From: Erythrophleum ivorense
Taxonomy: Eukaryota > Streptophyta > Magnoliopsida > Fabales > Fabaceae
Assembly (NCBI GenBank): GCA_026724425.1
Contig: JAIUCV010001140.1
Span: forward strand, 107,428 to 171,427
DNA: 64,000 nucleotides
Direction: 5' to 3'
The position numbers were made by a program, and so were the translations under genes. The notes under the pieces were generated by a model that was not told the DNA's origin, searched no databases, and saw nothing but the letters and a program-made list of their open reading frames with translations. Numbering within the stretch: the first letter of the stretch is position 1; each line of letters opens with the position of its first letter. This document shows, piece by piece, positions 24,736 through 36,530 of the stretch.

Positions 24736-25880
24736 TGTAACACCCCAAAATTAATTAAGGTGTTAATCATGGATTTGGATTAATTAGAAATAATTAGGTA
24801 AGTTAAGTGAATAAAAATTTTGGAGAGATAAATTATAAATATAGGTTTGAGATTTAATTGGGATAGAAAATTCATGTAGGCCCAAATTATTGTAGGAGAT
24901 CATGATAAGAGGCTAATGGAGGCCCAATAAGCTAAGTGCAAACCCAATTTGATTCAATATGATAGAGACCTAAGATCTACCTTGTATAGGCTCTTATAAT
25001 TAACCCAACAACCTTTGTGCAGGCCCAAATCCTTTGAGCTCTTAAAACTTAGTCTGGCCCAATTAAAATTCTGCAACTTAACACATAAATCTGAAGCCCA
25101 TTTGGAGTTGGATACTTGGAGCAGCCCATAACCCACAGAAAACCCAACTTAAACCCTAAAAACTAACCTAGCCACCCACCCACTCTGTAAAACATAAAAG
25201 CACAAAGAGGGAAATTCGGAGGTTTAAAGGGAGGCTAGGGTTTGGCGTAAGAAATCTATTATTTCCCACTTCTAGAGTAAGATCCAACCAAGGTAATAGT
25301 TATATAACTTAATCCCCTTCTCTTTCTCTTCATTTTGGACCAATTAGTTTTTCATTTGGAGTATTTTCACCATACCTAAAATCTAAAATGGGGTTGTTTG
25401 GGGTTTTCTTAGTGAAATTTCGTAGGTTGGGGCTAAGGGTGTTATTAGGTAAGTATAAACTCTCCATTTTAATGTTTTCTTTGCTAGTTTGAGACCCCTA
25501 TAGCTGATTTATAATATGGGTATTGTTTCTGTACGAATTTACTCAGAATTTGAGGTGTTATTTTGAGGTTTTTGGCGTAGGAGCAACTGAATTGGAATTT
25601 GGTTTTCGTGGTGATTGGGTAAGTGTTTCTGAGTAGTCCTATATAGTTAACTTTTTTTAAGTGATGGGTTTGCTTATACAAATTGTGATTAGGGATAGTA
25701 ATGGCTTAGTTTTGTGTCCATAAGCTGAAGTAACATTTAATTGGCTCTTAGAGGATTAGCTATAAGTGAGGTAACTGGGACTATATTAATTTCATGCATA
25801 TATCTGTTTTAATTTCATATTTTCTGTACATGAATGATTTGAAATGCTAAATAAATTGGTTAACTATCTATTGTATTATG

Positions 25881-26054
25881 ATTGGACCTTGTGAGTTCAT
25901 GGTGAAGCTATGGTGTAGCTGCCACCCGTGCATGTGCTTCGATCGGACACTGGGTTATGATCAAACCCCAGATGCACTGAGCCCTTGTTGTGCTCATTAG
26001 AGAGTAAGTGCCGTGGACGGGCCTCTCCCGGTGTTATTGGCCTTTAACATGTGG
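25881..26054 (+). repeat. Conserved family B block in B-3
   Basis: It runs from ATTGGACCTTGTGAG to CCTTTAACATGTGG and contains CTTCGATCGG, GGTTATGATCAAACCCC and GTGCCGTGGACGGGCC. It is near-identical to the blocks in B-1, B-4, B-5 and B-6, while flanking LTR sequence is more variable. Confidence 0.8.
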
Positions 26055-26869
26055 AAATATGATTGCTAGTGTGGGATAATAATCATGATAGCTTAATTAT
26101 TTTATTTACATATATGATTGGTATGTTTTCTGATGCTTATGTGAAATCATACATATATGTTAATTAAATTGGAATATATAATGAAATTTGTCTTGGTTAA
26201 TGAGATTTGCATCTCACCACATTTCATGGGAATATACTTTCAGGTGAAGCCCCTTCAGGTAAGGATAAGGGGAAGCAAGTGGATGAAAATTCATAAGCTC
26301 TAGCCATGTATGGAAGAAGCTACACTTGGGCTAATCTGAGTAGAGTAGATGCAATTTTGTTAATCTCATATATATAGCATCATCATGTAATCATATTGCC
26401 AAGTGTAGGCATTTATATTTTGATTAGTTGAGATGTATTTATTTAGGAGTTAAGTCTCAATATAGCTTGGTTTATGATGTATGAACTTATAATATCTAAT
26501 ATATGAACCTTGTTGAATTCATGATATGGTTTAGTATTGGAAATGTCATCATGGGATATATTAGATGGTTGATTTGAATTAGTGATGTATGGAATCTTTA
26601 AGGGAATGTATACTTGAATGGTAATTGCTGGAGGCTTATGAAATTTTGTGGTTATTAATCTATGAACTTGTTAATATAGGGTAGCTGGAGGAGTAGAAAT
26701 TGACACTTAAGCCTTGAACTAGTAATGATAGATTAGCTGGGTAATTAAGGTACATAACTACCATTAGAGTTGCATAAATTAAGGTAGAGTGGCCCTAGGG
26801 TGTTATTGGAGGGAAAGTGAAGAGTATGAGACAAGATTTTTGGAGTTATAGGATCAGAAGGAATTTTGT

Positions 26870-27215
26870 TGCAGCCAATAGAGGCGAAGTTGCCCAGGGA
26901 GAGTACCAGAGAGTAATTCGCCAAAATGTGAAAGGCAAAACTGGGAGTCGTCTAGGGGGAAATTTGCTGCGACTAAATGGGAATTGGCCATGGTGAACTT
27001 TTGCAAGAATTTATTGGGCGTTCCAGAGAGGAATTAGCTCCTGTGAAAGGGGGAATCGGCCGAGGCCAATATCAAGAGGCAAGCGAGGTAGGCTCCAGGA
27101 GGCTTCCTTGCTATAGCGCCATGTAGGTTAGCTGTGGTGAAGGTCCAAGCCGCGTCGAAAGCTGTGAAGTTAAGGAGTGAACCCGAGAGCAATTGGCCGC
27201 GGCACAAGGACATTT
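26870..27215 (+). repeat. CpG module array in B-3, partly decayed
   Basis: Repeated 'ggaattggccgcgg'-type modules, many altered by CG to TG or CA changes (for example GCCATGGTG, GCCGAGGCC). It is equivalent to 32573-32950 in B-4. Confidence 0.75.
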
Positions 27216-27547
27216 AGTTGTAGCTAACGGTCCTAAACCTTCATTCTAACCCAGAAATCTTAATTTTTCATATGGTAACCCCAAGATGTGACTTAAAAAC
27301 ATTAGTAGAAGATTTTTGTGAGTTGAAATTAATCGGTAATAGAATTAAAGGCTTTTAAATGAATGTTTGTTTCCCTGATATACATGAGTGCTTGTAATTA
27401 TATGGTTGATGACTCTAATAACATTATGGTTCAAATTTCCTTGTATTTTCTGAAGGTAATTAGTCGTAATGTCTTGTAACCTCAATTTATGATTATTAAT
27501 CATATATTTAACCTTAATTACAATGATTAAAAGTTAGTATCATCACA

Positions 27548-27833
27548 AAGGAGCTCTTAATCAAATCAATTAGCTTAAAAATCTACAAGACAGAAATTAG
27601 AATAAACGAGGGTTGAATACAAAATTGCAGAAATAAACAAAAACAAGAAATCAATTTACCAAATTAAAGCAATCAAATGAAACATAACCAATCCAAAGTC
27701 AGGCCTTGATATTTTCCCTTCCTTGTCCTCTAAAAACTTCTTTGGTTTGATTTTTAATCCTCTAGTTATTAACGTTTAATGTTCCTAAACTACCGTCCAG
27801 GATTTTAATCAGTTCATATAATTAAATTTAACG
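27548..27833. other. Host sequence between B-3 and A7
   Basis: AT-rich sequence without ORFs, ending in TAACG (27829-27833), which is repeated after A7 at 38614-38618. It continues directly into 38614-40740 if A7 is removed, so it belongs to the same unclassified retroelement. Confidence 0.6.
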
Positions 27834-28367
27834 TGTAATGTTCGATTTTCCTAAAAATATTAGAAATGAACTAGTTATAAAAGAAAGTCCCTTAAACAAA
27901 AAGATTAGAGGCATAATAAAATTAGAACAATAATCTAGACAATTAAAAATGAGGATACAAGGCTTAAGATACCTAGAAACAAGAGCTAAAAAAAATTGAT
28001 GAAAATGGAGTGGCATTTTCTATAATTTTGAGCAACTATTAGAAAACTCAAATAAGGGATCTTTAAATGGGAAAATTAAATTTCTTGAGGTTCTCGGAGG
28101 CCCTAAAATCCATTGGAACCCCTATAGTGGTTAAAACCCCTTTAGTTTATGTTTTAAAATATTAGTTGACCCAAACTTTAACTTATTCATTCAGAAAAGT
28201 TTAAAATCTAATTTGGATGAAACCAAAAGCATTTTACGAATTAGAGGACCTAAATTTTATAATGAAAAAGACGGTTCTCAAAAAGGAGTTGAAATGAGCT
28301 TAAATGGAAAGAACCAAGAATGAAAGGCAAAATTGAAAAATTGAAAAGTCTTAAATGAACCCCTAGC

Positions 28368-28377
28368 CTATATATAG
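28368..28377 (+). promoter_or_regulatory. TATA box of LTR A7
   Basis: CTATATATAGC lies 534 bp from the LTR start, followed by a pyrimidine-rich stretch and then a purine-rich leader with an AAAAGGTAAG site about 125 bp downstream. Confidence 0.55.
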
Positions 28378-30132
28378 CATGCCCCATTTCTTCCATCTTC
28401 CTTGATCGACTTTCTTCTACACTAAAATAGAACCCTAGGCTTCTTGAAGTGGCGCACTAAGAGGAAGGAAGAAAGGAAGAGAAAACTAAGCAAAAAGGTA
28501 AGAAAAATCCATGGTTTTTCATGCTTCTTCCTTCACCAATGTTGTTTTCCTCTTTTTTTTCCAATGGTTTTGATGATTAATTTGAGGATGATTCATGGAT
28601 GGTTCAGTGAGAGGAGGATAAAAATTGAAGGAGAGACAAGAAGCAAGTGAAAGAGCTTTTGGAAAAGCTTGAAATCAAGGTAACTTCCATGGATTTTGTT
28701 GCTTCCTTTTGCTCCTTCTCCCAAGCATAGTTTTGGCCAAACCTAGATCACTAAAGGGGGGATGATTTCTTGCCTTAGCAAGGAAAAAATAAGGGTTTTA
28801 GAGTATGAGAAATAAGAATATGCAATTAGATTCAAAAGAAAAGCTTTAGAATTCAAGTTGTATAACTTATGGTTTTTGTTGCACCTAGCCATTCTTGAAG
28901 CTTTCCAAGGATAGTCTAGCCTATATAAGAGTATGCATGAGATCCTAAGACATCTAGAAAGCTTCACAAGTGCCAATTCCCTAAGAAAAATCAAGCAAAC
29001 TTCATGGGTCTTCAAGTAGCGTCATGTCTCGGCCAAACCTAAAACAAGTACCTAAGGAGAGTTTTAATTAATTCCAAGGATGGGAATGGCCTAGATATGA
29101 TTAATAAACATCAAGAGAAGCATTGGTTTGAATTTAGAGATCATGGTTTATGAGATGGAGGCTTAGGTTCCTTTTTAAGACATAAATAAGCAATTTAGGC
29201 CTAGGCTCCTTAAATTGAATATGTGATGACTCCAAAGAGTCTAAATGGATTCAAGAAACTTAGATTGAATGAGAAATCGAAGCCAAGATCATGAATTCTA
29301 GGGTTGCTTCATTATGCACTTCTATTGAACCATAACTATGTCTTAGAACAAAGTAAGCTCGTATAGAATTTGTGTGAAGCTAAAACTTATTCCAATGATG
29401 TAATTATGTCTCATTTGATGTGTCTAGGCCAAGTGAATCAAGCTCCACCTAGTTGTGTGTGTGTGGCTGAAAAGGGGAAAGAAAGGACTAAGGAAGGAAG
29501 TTGCAATTTTGATTTAAGGTAGCTCTTTAACATTTCTCACATGCATGTCTTAGATGTTTGATTTTTATTGGATGCTTTATGTATGTTTGAATCATCAGAT
29601 ATATTTATAGCTATTGATGAAATGCTATGGTACCATTATACTTCTTGAACATGTTTTGAATGCAAGATGGCTTGAATGGATATAGTTGTGCCAAAAGTCT
29701 CTTAGAATGGATGAGGATGAGCTAAAAATCCTTAGAAATTGATGAGACAAAGCCAAAAGTCTCAAGAAAGAGTAAGGCTAAGTCAAAAGTCCCTTAAAGT
29801 GAGTGAGGCAAATCCAAAAGTCCTAATAAAATTAGGTGAGGTTAGGCCAATATCCTTTAGAGCTTGTGTTTGGTTTGTTTGAACATATGTGATATGAAAA
29901 TATGCTTATGAATGTTTATAAAAGCTTTTATTATATACTTTCATTCTTTGACTTGAAAACATGCCATGTATTTATGCTTGAAAGGGTAAAAGAGCTATTG
30001 GGATTATTTGAATCTCACTCTTTTTTTCGCATATGTCTAACCATGTCTAAGTAAACCAAGTGAGTAAGAAATGGAGGCCAAGCCCTTTGAAACGTGGAAC
30101 TTCGATAATAGAATAGGAACTTTGTATATTTT

Positions 30133-30205
30133 GATGTCAAAGTTTTTATCTATATGATGTACATGTGATGTAAACCACTGAACACCAACAAATGTATGTA
30201 AATAT
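30133..30205 (+). repeat. 73-bp direct repeat, left copy
   Basis: This A7 sequence (GATGTCAAAG ... GTAAATAT) occurs again at 37580-37652 with three mismatches and no gap. It ends exactly at the first base of the C LTR. Other A copies have it once (for example 55932 onward), so this is a duplication flanking the C insertion, far longer than a normal 5-bp target duplication. Confidence 0.93.
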
Positions 30206-31650
30206 TGTCATACCCGAAAATGCGACCGCATGACACCTTTTTAAAAGAGAAAAATTTTTTATTTTTAAATTAAACAAAAAATAAAATCAAAATTAAAATA
30301 AAAGTGCTAAGAGTAGGTTCAGGAGTCGCCACCAAAATTTTAATTTTTAAAAGGAAAAACTTTGGAAATGCCTTTTTAGTTTAAAAAATGATCTATGAAC
30401 CAGATTTAGATTCGGGAGTCAGTTTGTGAGTGGGGAAGGTGTTAGGTGTAACACCCCATAATTAATTAAGGTGTTAATCATGGATTAGAATTAATTAAGA
30501 GTAATTAATATGGGCTCATTGGGCAAGTTAAGTGAATGGAGACTTTAGAGAGATAAATTATTAATATGGGTTTGAGATTTAATTGGGATAGAAATTCTAT
30601 CTAGGCCTAAATTAATAGATCATGAGAAGAGGCTAATGGAGGCCCAATGGATTATGTGCAGACCTAACATAATTTAGTGTGATGGAGGCCCAAGATTTAC
30701 CTTGTATGTCTTCTAAGTGGCCCAATAATCCTTGTGCAGACCTAAAACTCTTGAGCTCTTCAAACTTGGCCCAAACCTAGTTAAACTTCAGCAACTTAAG
30801 TGTAAAAACTGGCCCAGTAAATTCTGTAGCCCAACACCTCTAAACTGGCCCAACAAACTTAAAAATCTGAAGCCCAAATAAAGATGGACCTTGGAGCAAC
30901 CCATGACCCACTTTGACCCAACTTAAGCCCACTTAAAACCCTAATGCTTCAGCCACTCTCATATTTTTCTGAAACTCAAGAGGCAAATTCGGAGCTTGGA
31001 GAGGAGGCTAGGGTTTGGGGCAAGAATTTTGCATTTTCTCACATTTAGAGCAAGATTCAGCCAAGGTAATAGTTATACAACTTAATCCCCTCATCTTTCC
31101 CTTTAATTTGGTCCGATTAGTTTTTCATTTGGAGTATTTTCACTCCACCCAAAATCTGAAATGTGAGTGTTTGGGGGTTTTCTTGATGAAATTCGTAGGT
31201 TGAGCTTAGGGCTGACTTTGGGTGAGTTTAAACCCTCTATTTTGATGCTTTATTGGTTAATTTGAGACCCCATAGCTGATTTAGAAAATGGGTGTTAGTT
31301 TTGCACGAAATTGCTTAAGATTTTCGGTGGAATGTGGAGTTTTCTGTTAGATGACACTTAAATCCGAAATTGGGACTTGTTGTGGCTGGGTAAATGATTC
31401 TTGGGTAGTCATTAGCATTTTAAATTCTTTGGGTACTAATTATGACTATTAATGATGAATTAGAGTAGTAATTCTATGATGCTATGGTTATAGGGGGATT
31501 TCTGCACCATTGGTGATTGTTGCAAGTGTCTACAAGTGAGGTAACCAGGTTACATTAATTCCATTTATATATCTGTGTTAATTTCATATTTTGCTATACA
31601 TGAATGATTTAAAATGTTGAATGAATTGGTTAGCTATCTGTTAAATTGTG

Positions 31651-31822
31651 ATTGGACCTTGTGAGTCCATGGTGGAGCTGTGGTGCGGCTGCCACCCGTG
31701 CATGTGCTTCGATCGAGTACCGGGTTATGATCAAACCCCAGATGCATTGAGCCCCGGTTGTGCTCAATGAGGAGTAGGTGCCGTGGACGGGCCTCTCCGG
31801 TGTTAATGGCCTTTAACATGTG
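31651..31822 (+). repeat. Conserved family B block in B-4
   Basis: The 170-bp block, starting ATTGGACCTTGTGAGTCC. A minus-strand open frame covers it (31634-31819), but the reading frame and residues differ from those across B-5 and B-6, so it is not evidence for a protein. Confidence 0.8.
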
Positions 31823-31968
31823 ATAGTATGATTGTTAGTATGGGATAGTAATCATGATAGCCTAATTATTTCATTTACTGATATGAATGGTCTACTGCTG
31901 GTGTTTATGTGAAATTATGCATGTATGTGAATTATTATGGAGTATATGATGGAATTGCCTTGGTTACT

Positions 31969-32016
31969 GAGATTCATATCTCACCCCGTCTTATGGGATT
32001 AATATTTCAGGTGAAG
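31969..32016 (+). other. Hairpin plus CAGGTGAAG module in B-4
   Basis: GAGATTCATATCTC (31969-31982) can pair as a short stem and is followed 26 bases later by TTTCAGGTGAAGG (the CAGGTGAAG at 32008-32016). The same arrangement is present in every B copy, in D (54998-55043) and, with GGATTCTTTGAATC, in family A (for example 63288-63340). Confidence 0.65.
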
Positions 32017-32572
32017 GTTCTTCGAGTAAGGATAAGGGTAAGCAAGTGGATGAACATCCATGAGCTGAGGCCCGGTGTGGGGAGCTACACTTGGTCTGAG
32101 TAGCATAGGGTAGATGCTAATTTTGTTAAGTCTTGTATAGCATCATCATGTATCTGCATTGCCAAGTGTAGGAGAATGTATTTTGATAGCATGGAATGTA
32201 ACTAATGAGATATAGGTTTTACTTTAGCTGTTGATGGATGTACGAACCTTGACATTCATTTTGAACAATGAAATCCTTTGATATTAGATTGTTGACTTGA
32301 ATCAGTGATGTATGGAACCTTAACGGAATGTTAATTGTTGGAAGCTTATATAATTTCTTGAAATATCAATATGTGTAATTACTGTCATATGGTAGTTGGA
32401 TGGGCAGGATTTCATACTTAAATTTTAAATTAGAGATGGTAGAATAGCTGGGTAAATAAGGTGCATAAACACCATTGGAGTTGCATAATTCATGGTAGAG
32501 TGACCCTAAGGGGTTGTTGGAGGAAGAATGGAGAGTATAAGGCAAGGTTTTGAGAGTTGTAGGTTCAGGATG

Positions 32573-32950
32573 TGGTTGGCCGTGGCCAAAATATTATTAG
32601 CCGCGGCCAATAGTGGCGAAGTTGCCTAGGGAGAGCACCAGAGAGAAATTCGCCGCGGCTAATATGTAATTGGCTGCGGCTAACTTCGAGAAGCTAAACT
32701 GGGAGTCGTCCAGAGGGAAATTCGCCGCGGCAAATTGAGGAATTGGCCGCGGCTAACTTTTATGAAAATGAGCCAAGCATTCCAGAGAGGAATTGGCCAC
32801 GGCGAAGTGAGTAATTGGCCACGGCTAATATCGAGAGGCAAGCGAGGGAAGTTCCAGGAGGCTTCTTCACCGCGACGAAATTAGTAACGATGCGAGGGGT
32901 CAAGCCAAGGGGAATTGGCCGCGGCTAGATGGAAATTGGCCGCGGCAAAT
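32573..32950 (+). repeat. CpG module array in B-4
   Basis: At least ten GCCGCGGC-like palindromes in phrases such as 'aattggccgcggctaa', spaced by roughly 20-60 bases. It has the highest density of intact CpG in the window together with B-1. Confidence 0.88.
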
Positions 32951-33546
32951 GTCCCGAAATCCCTATATTTACTAAAAATTCTTGGTTTTCCTTATGGTAA
33001 CCTCAAGGGATGATTTAGAAACATTAATAGAAGATAAAAGTGATGTGGAAATGATAAGTAATATAATCAAGACTTATAAATGAATGTTTGCTTCCCCCTG
33101 AGGTATGTAAATGGTTATGATTATGTGGTTGATGACTCTGACACTATTAAGGTTCAAATTTCCCTGTATTTCCATAATGTAATTAGTCTTAATGCCATGT
33201 GACCCTGCTTTATGGTTATTAATCATGTGATTTACCTTAATTACAATGATTAGAGGTTAGGGTCGTCACATTAGGCACCCCACTACACCCGTTACTGAGA
33301 ATAATTACCCAAAGTTAGTTGTGCAAAATTAATATGCCCTCTATTCTATTTTTAATTCTCCCTAACAAATTACATGCAAAATAAGAAAGAAAGAGATAAA
33401 GGGAATTAAATTAAGGATAAAAAGAAGGAAAAGAAGTTAAAGAAATAAAAATAAGAGCAAAATGAAAGAAAAGAAATCAAGGAAGTAAAATTGAAAAAAA
33501 ATATTTATTTACAAGGGCGGACTTGACCTGGGATGAGAGCCTAGGG

Positions 33547-33585
33547 CCTACGTATCCTTTGAAAGGGATCAAAGTCTACGTAGTT
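33547..33585 (+). other. Imperfect inverted repeat in family C LTR
   Basis: CCTACGTATCC, then ATCCTTTGAAAGGGAT, then CTACGTAG form nested inverted repeats capable of a hairpin. Similar CTACGTA pairs occur in Tat/Ogre-type LTRs as I remember them. Confidence 0.5.
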
Positions 33586-33599
33586 CGACTAAGAAACTG

Positions 33600-34430
33600 T
33601 ATTGGTTTATATTTTTTGGTTTTTTGTTTTTATCTATGTTTATTTATTTATTTATTTTTTAATATTTTTGTTTTGCTTATTTTTACTATTTTTTTAAAAG
33701 ACAAAGAAAATAAAAATTACTTTCTTCTTCAACAAATAAAACGATTTTGAAATTGTTGATGTTATTTATTTGTTAAAGGTAATTTTAATTTTACTTTCTT
33801 TTTGCATTTTCAGTTTTTCCCTTTTTTTCATCATCTTTTGTTTTTTTATTTTTCTCTTTCTATGTCTTTTTTGGTTTGGTTTTGTTTTTTCTTCTTTTGT
33901 TTTTGTTTTTGTTTTATTTATTTATTTTTTATGAAATTAAAAAATATTTTCATTTTTTCTTCTTTTCTTTTTAAAATTTTTTATTTGATTTATTGGTTTT
34001 TTTTATTTTTTGTGTATTTTGATTTTTGATTTTTTATATAATTGATTTTTCTCCCTTTTTTTAATGAAATTTTGGTTTTGATTAGATTTTGATTTTTTTG
34101 TTTCTCATTGTTGATTTTTGATTTTTTATATTTTTTTAATATATATATATTCGTACCTTTTAATTATATATATATTTATTTAAACAGAAAGGATTTTTGT
34201 TTTTATGAAATATATTTTTATTGAAAGAAACTTTAAGAAGAATTCATAAGTCTCAAAAGGTTCAATTCTTACTTTCTCTGTTTTTCTTTGTTTTTTTCTT
34301 TGTGTTCTTTTTCTTTTTGGTTTTTCTTTTCCTCTTTTTTATTCTTTTATTTTTACTTTTTATCTGTTTTCAAAAGGGCAGTCTCTAAAAGAAAAACTTA
34401 TCTTTGAATGTTTGGAATATTACTTTTCAA
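33600..34430 (+). repeat. T-rich low-complexity tract in C
   Basis: The plus strand is dominated by T with runs of T broken by single C, G or A. Includes (AT)n at 34138-34151. A second such tract lies at 36660-37140. No genes. Confidence 0.9.
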
Positions 34431-35759
34431 TCATTTGCAGAGTAACCTTTGAAAAAGGAAAAGGTAAATCTTTGAGACTCAATTTAATTTTTTAGTAAAA
34501 AAGATTTTTAATCCTCTTTTTTATTTCTTGTTCTTTTTTCCTATTGAAAATTTTTCTTTAAAAAAAAATCATTTAATGGGGGCCATTGAAATCCAAAACT
34601 TATGACAATGTAAATTTGAGACCCAATAGGTACCAAGGAAGCTTTATTGCTACACATGACCTATAGATTTGTTCCTATGTACCTAAGGGGACAAAGAATC
34701 CCACACGGTTATTCTAAGAAATGATGTGATAAAACAAAAATGAGATAAAAGAATATTTACAAAACACTAACTTGTGAATGTGTGTGATTTGTATACATTC
34801 ATGATTCATTATATTTTATATACAACTTTCATTACAAGAAGGAAATAAGAAAAGAAGATACATAAAGAGTCAATGAACCTCTTCTTCCCTGTTCTCAGTC
34901 TTCTTTGTCTGCAGCGGAGAAGCTCCCAAATATTCTTTCTACCGATTTAACTTGGTCTCCACTAACTCATGCAGCTATATACAAATGCAATGAAACAATT
35001 TTGAGGTCAAAACCAATCCAAAATTCAAAAACCCAAAAGCATTATCATGCACAAGATTTAAATTCATATCACAACAAAATTTTTTTTGCAGGCGTTTAGG
35101 TGCCTTTGAAACTATATTCCACAATTTGGTAGAACCAAATTACTTATATACCTCTCTTAAGGGAGCTCCGAAGTTTGTCAAGGTAAAAGGCAAAGATAGA
35201 TCATCATTCAAAACTCAAATTCCTAATTCATGGCAAATCAAGATTCAAGCCAATCAAAATTTCAGATTCGAAAGTACAGCATTTGGAATTCTGAATGCCA
35301 ACATAGGTGAACGCATTAAGGTTATACACAAATTGCTATTAGTGAAACAAAATCATGCTACGTGAACGTTGCCTTTAAAAGGCTTTCTCAATCAACTTTT
35401 ATGAACCAACTTGATCAAGAATAAAATTCAATACAAATAACTATTCAAGAATAGCCTTATCCTAATTAGACCAGTAATTAAAGTCGTGGTCAATCATGAG
35501 CAATGTGTGCAATCATTCTTTTTGTTTTTTAAAATCCAAAGCTATATTGGCAAATAATAGACAGGGTTAAAGCAAAAAAAAAACCAAAATGACCTTACAA
35601 CGAGGAGAGAACATGATCAACAACGTAGTAGTATAAGTAACATTCATAATCATCAAGATCAAGCCATACTTCTTCATGGAAAATGGAAAACACAAGAAAG
35701 ATACCTCTCAAATTCTTGTTTCTAAACTCACAAAGCCGAGTGGATCTTCTTCTTTGATA

Positions 35760-36530
35760 AAATCCCAATGCCATTGAGTCTTAAATCTGCACTCAAACTT
35801 GATTTGATTTCTCCTCTTGGTCTCTTCATATTGCTATTTTCTGGATCACCTATTTCCCATCAGTCTCTTGCTACTTCTGAATTCTCCCGTTCTCTCAATT
35901 TATTGTTGAATTTCCCGTTTCTTATCACTACTCCCCTTCTCTTTTCTCTCAAACCTAAAAATCCCTAATTTCTCACCTACACTCTCCTCTGTTTTTTTTT
36001 TTCATTTGTTCTCTATGTTTCTGTTCCTCTCTAACCTGAAACCAACCCCCTCTTCTCTGATTTCTCATTCAATATGAAAATCTCCAAACTCTTTCACCCT
36101 CAATTCTCTGTCTCTGCCTCCTTTCCTTTTTTTTGTGCGTGCGCCCTCTCTCGAAGACCCCGGTTCCTCAATTCACTGAATCTTGATCTTCCTCTCCCTC
36201 TCACTCTTTGCTTCTCAGTTCCCGTTCCTCTCTCTATTCTGAGTTTCCCAAAACTGAGCACCCTAAACCCGAAACCAGCCTTCCCCTATTCTCTCTGATA
36301 GCCTCCTTCTCACTCTTGATGCTCTGTTCTTTCTCCTCTTAATGCGTCCTCATCTCTGTCCTTGTGCACGTCTTTGCCCCTCCTTCTCCTTGGGCGTCTT
36401 CTCTCTTTTTTATCTAAAAAGGAGAATCCCTTTCCCCTTTCTCTGTTCTGCATGCCCTTTTCTCCCCAAAAGCCTTGTTTCTCTTTGTGCCTCCGTGTCT
36501 CTCTCTGCGTATGTCCATTGTGTGTCTATG
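35760..36530 (+). repeat. CT-rich tract in C
   Basis: A pyrimidine-rich stretch (TCTCTC, CCCTTC, TTTCCC words) with very few purine runs. It could act as a U3/R pyrimidine-rich initiator region, but no TATA box is convincing. Confidence 0.7.

Larger units (their letters stand above)
24736..27547 (+). mobile_element. Solo LTR family B, copy B-3, TSD AAGGA
   Basis: This is a 2812-bp LTR from TGTAACACCCC to AGTATCATCACA with perfect AAGGA duplications at 24731-24735 and 27548-27552. Landmarks are AAGGTAATAG (25289), two GGTAAGT sites (25448, 25617), GAGGTAAC (about 25768), the conserved block (25881-26054), the hairpin (26203-26216), CAGGTGAAGC (26241-26250) and the CpG module array (26870-27215). 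Many modules have lost their CpGs, which marks it as older than B-1 and B-4. Confidence 0.95.
30447..33270 (+). mobile_element. Solo LTR family B, copy B-4, TSD TTAGG
   Basis: This is a 2824-bp LTR from TGTAACACCCC to GGTCGTCACA with perfect TTAGG duplications at 30442-30446 and 33271-33275. It splits the family C phrase GGTGTTAGGCACCCC. Landmarks are CAAGGTAATAG (31062), GGGTGAGT (31218), GGGTAAATG (31387), GAGGTAACC (31537), the conserved block, the hairpin (31969-31982), CAGGTGAAG (32008-32016) and a CpG array with many intact GCCGCGGC sites. This is the youngest layer of the A7 > C > B-4 nest. Confidence 0.96.

Noticed and set aside
33523..34029. Phe/Leu-rich ORFs that look like membrane proteins
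   Set aside because: They are translations of T-rich low-complexity DNA in the C LTR. Apparent membrane segments are composition artefacts.
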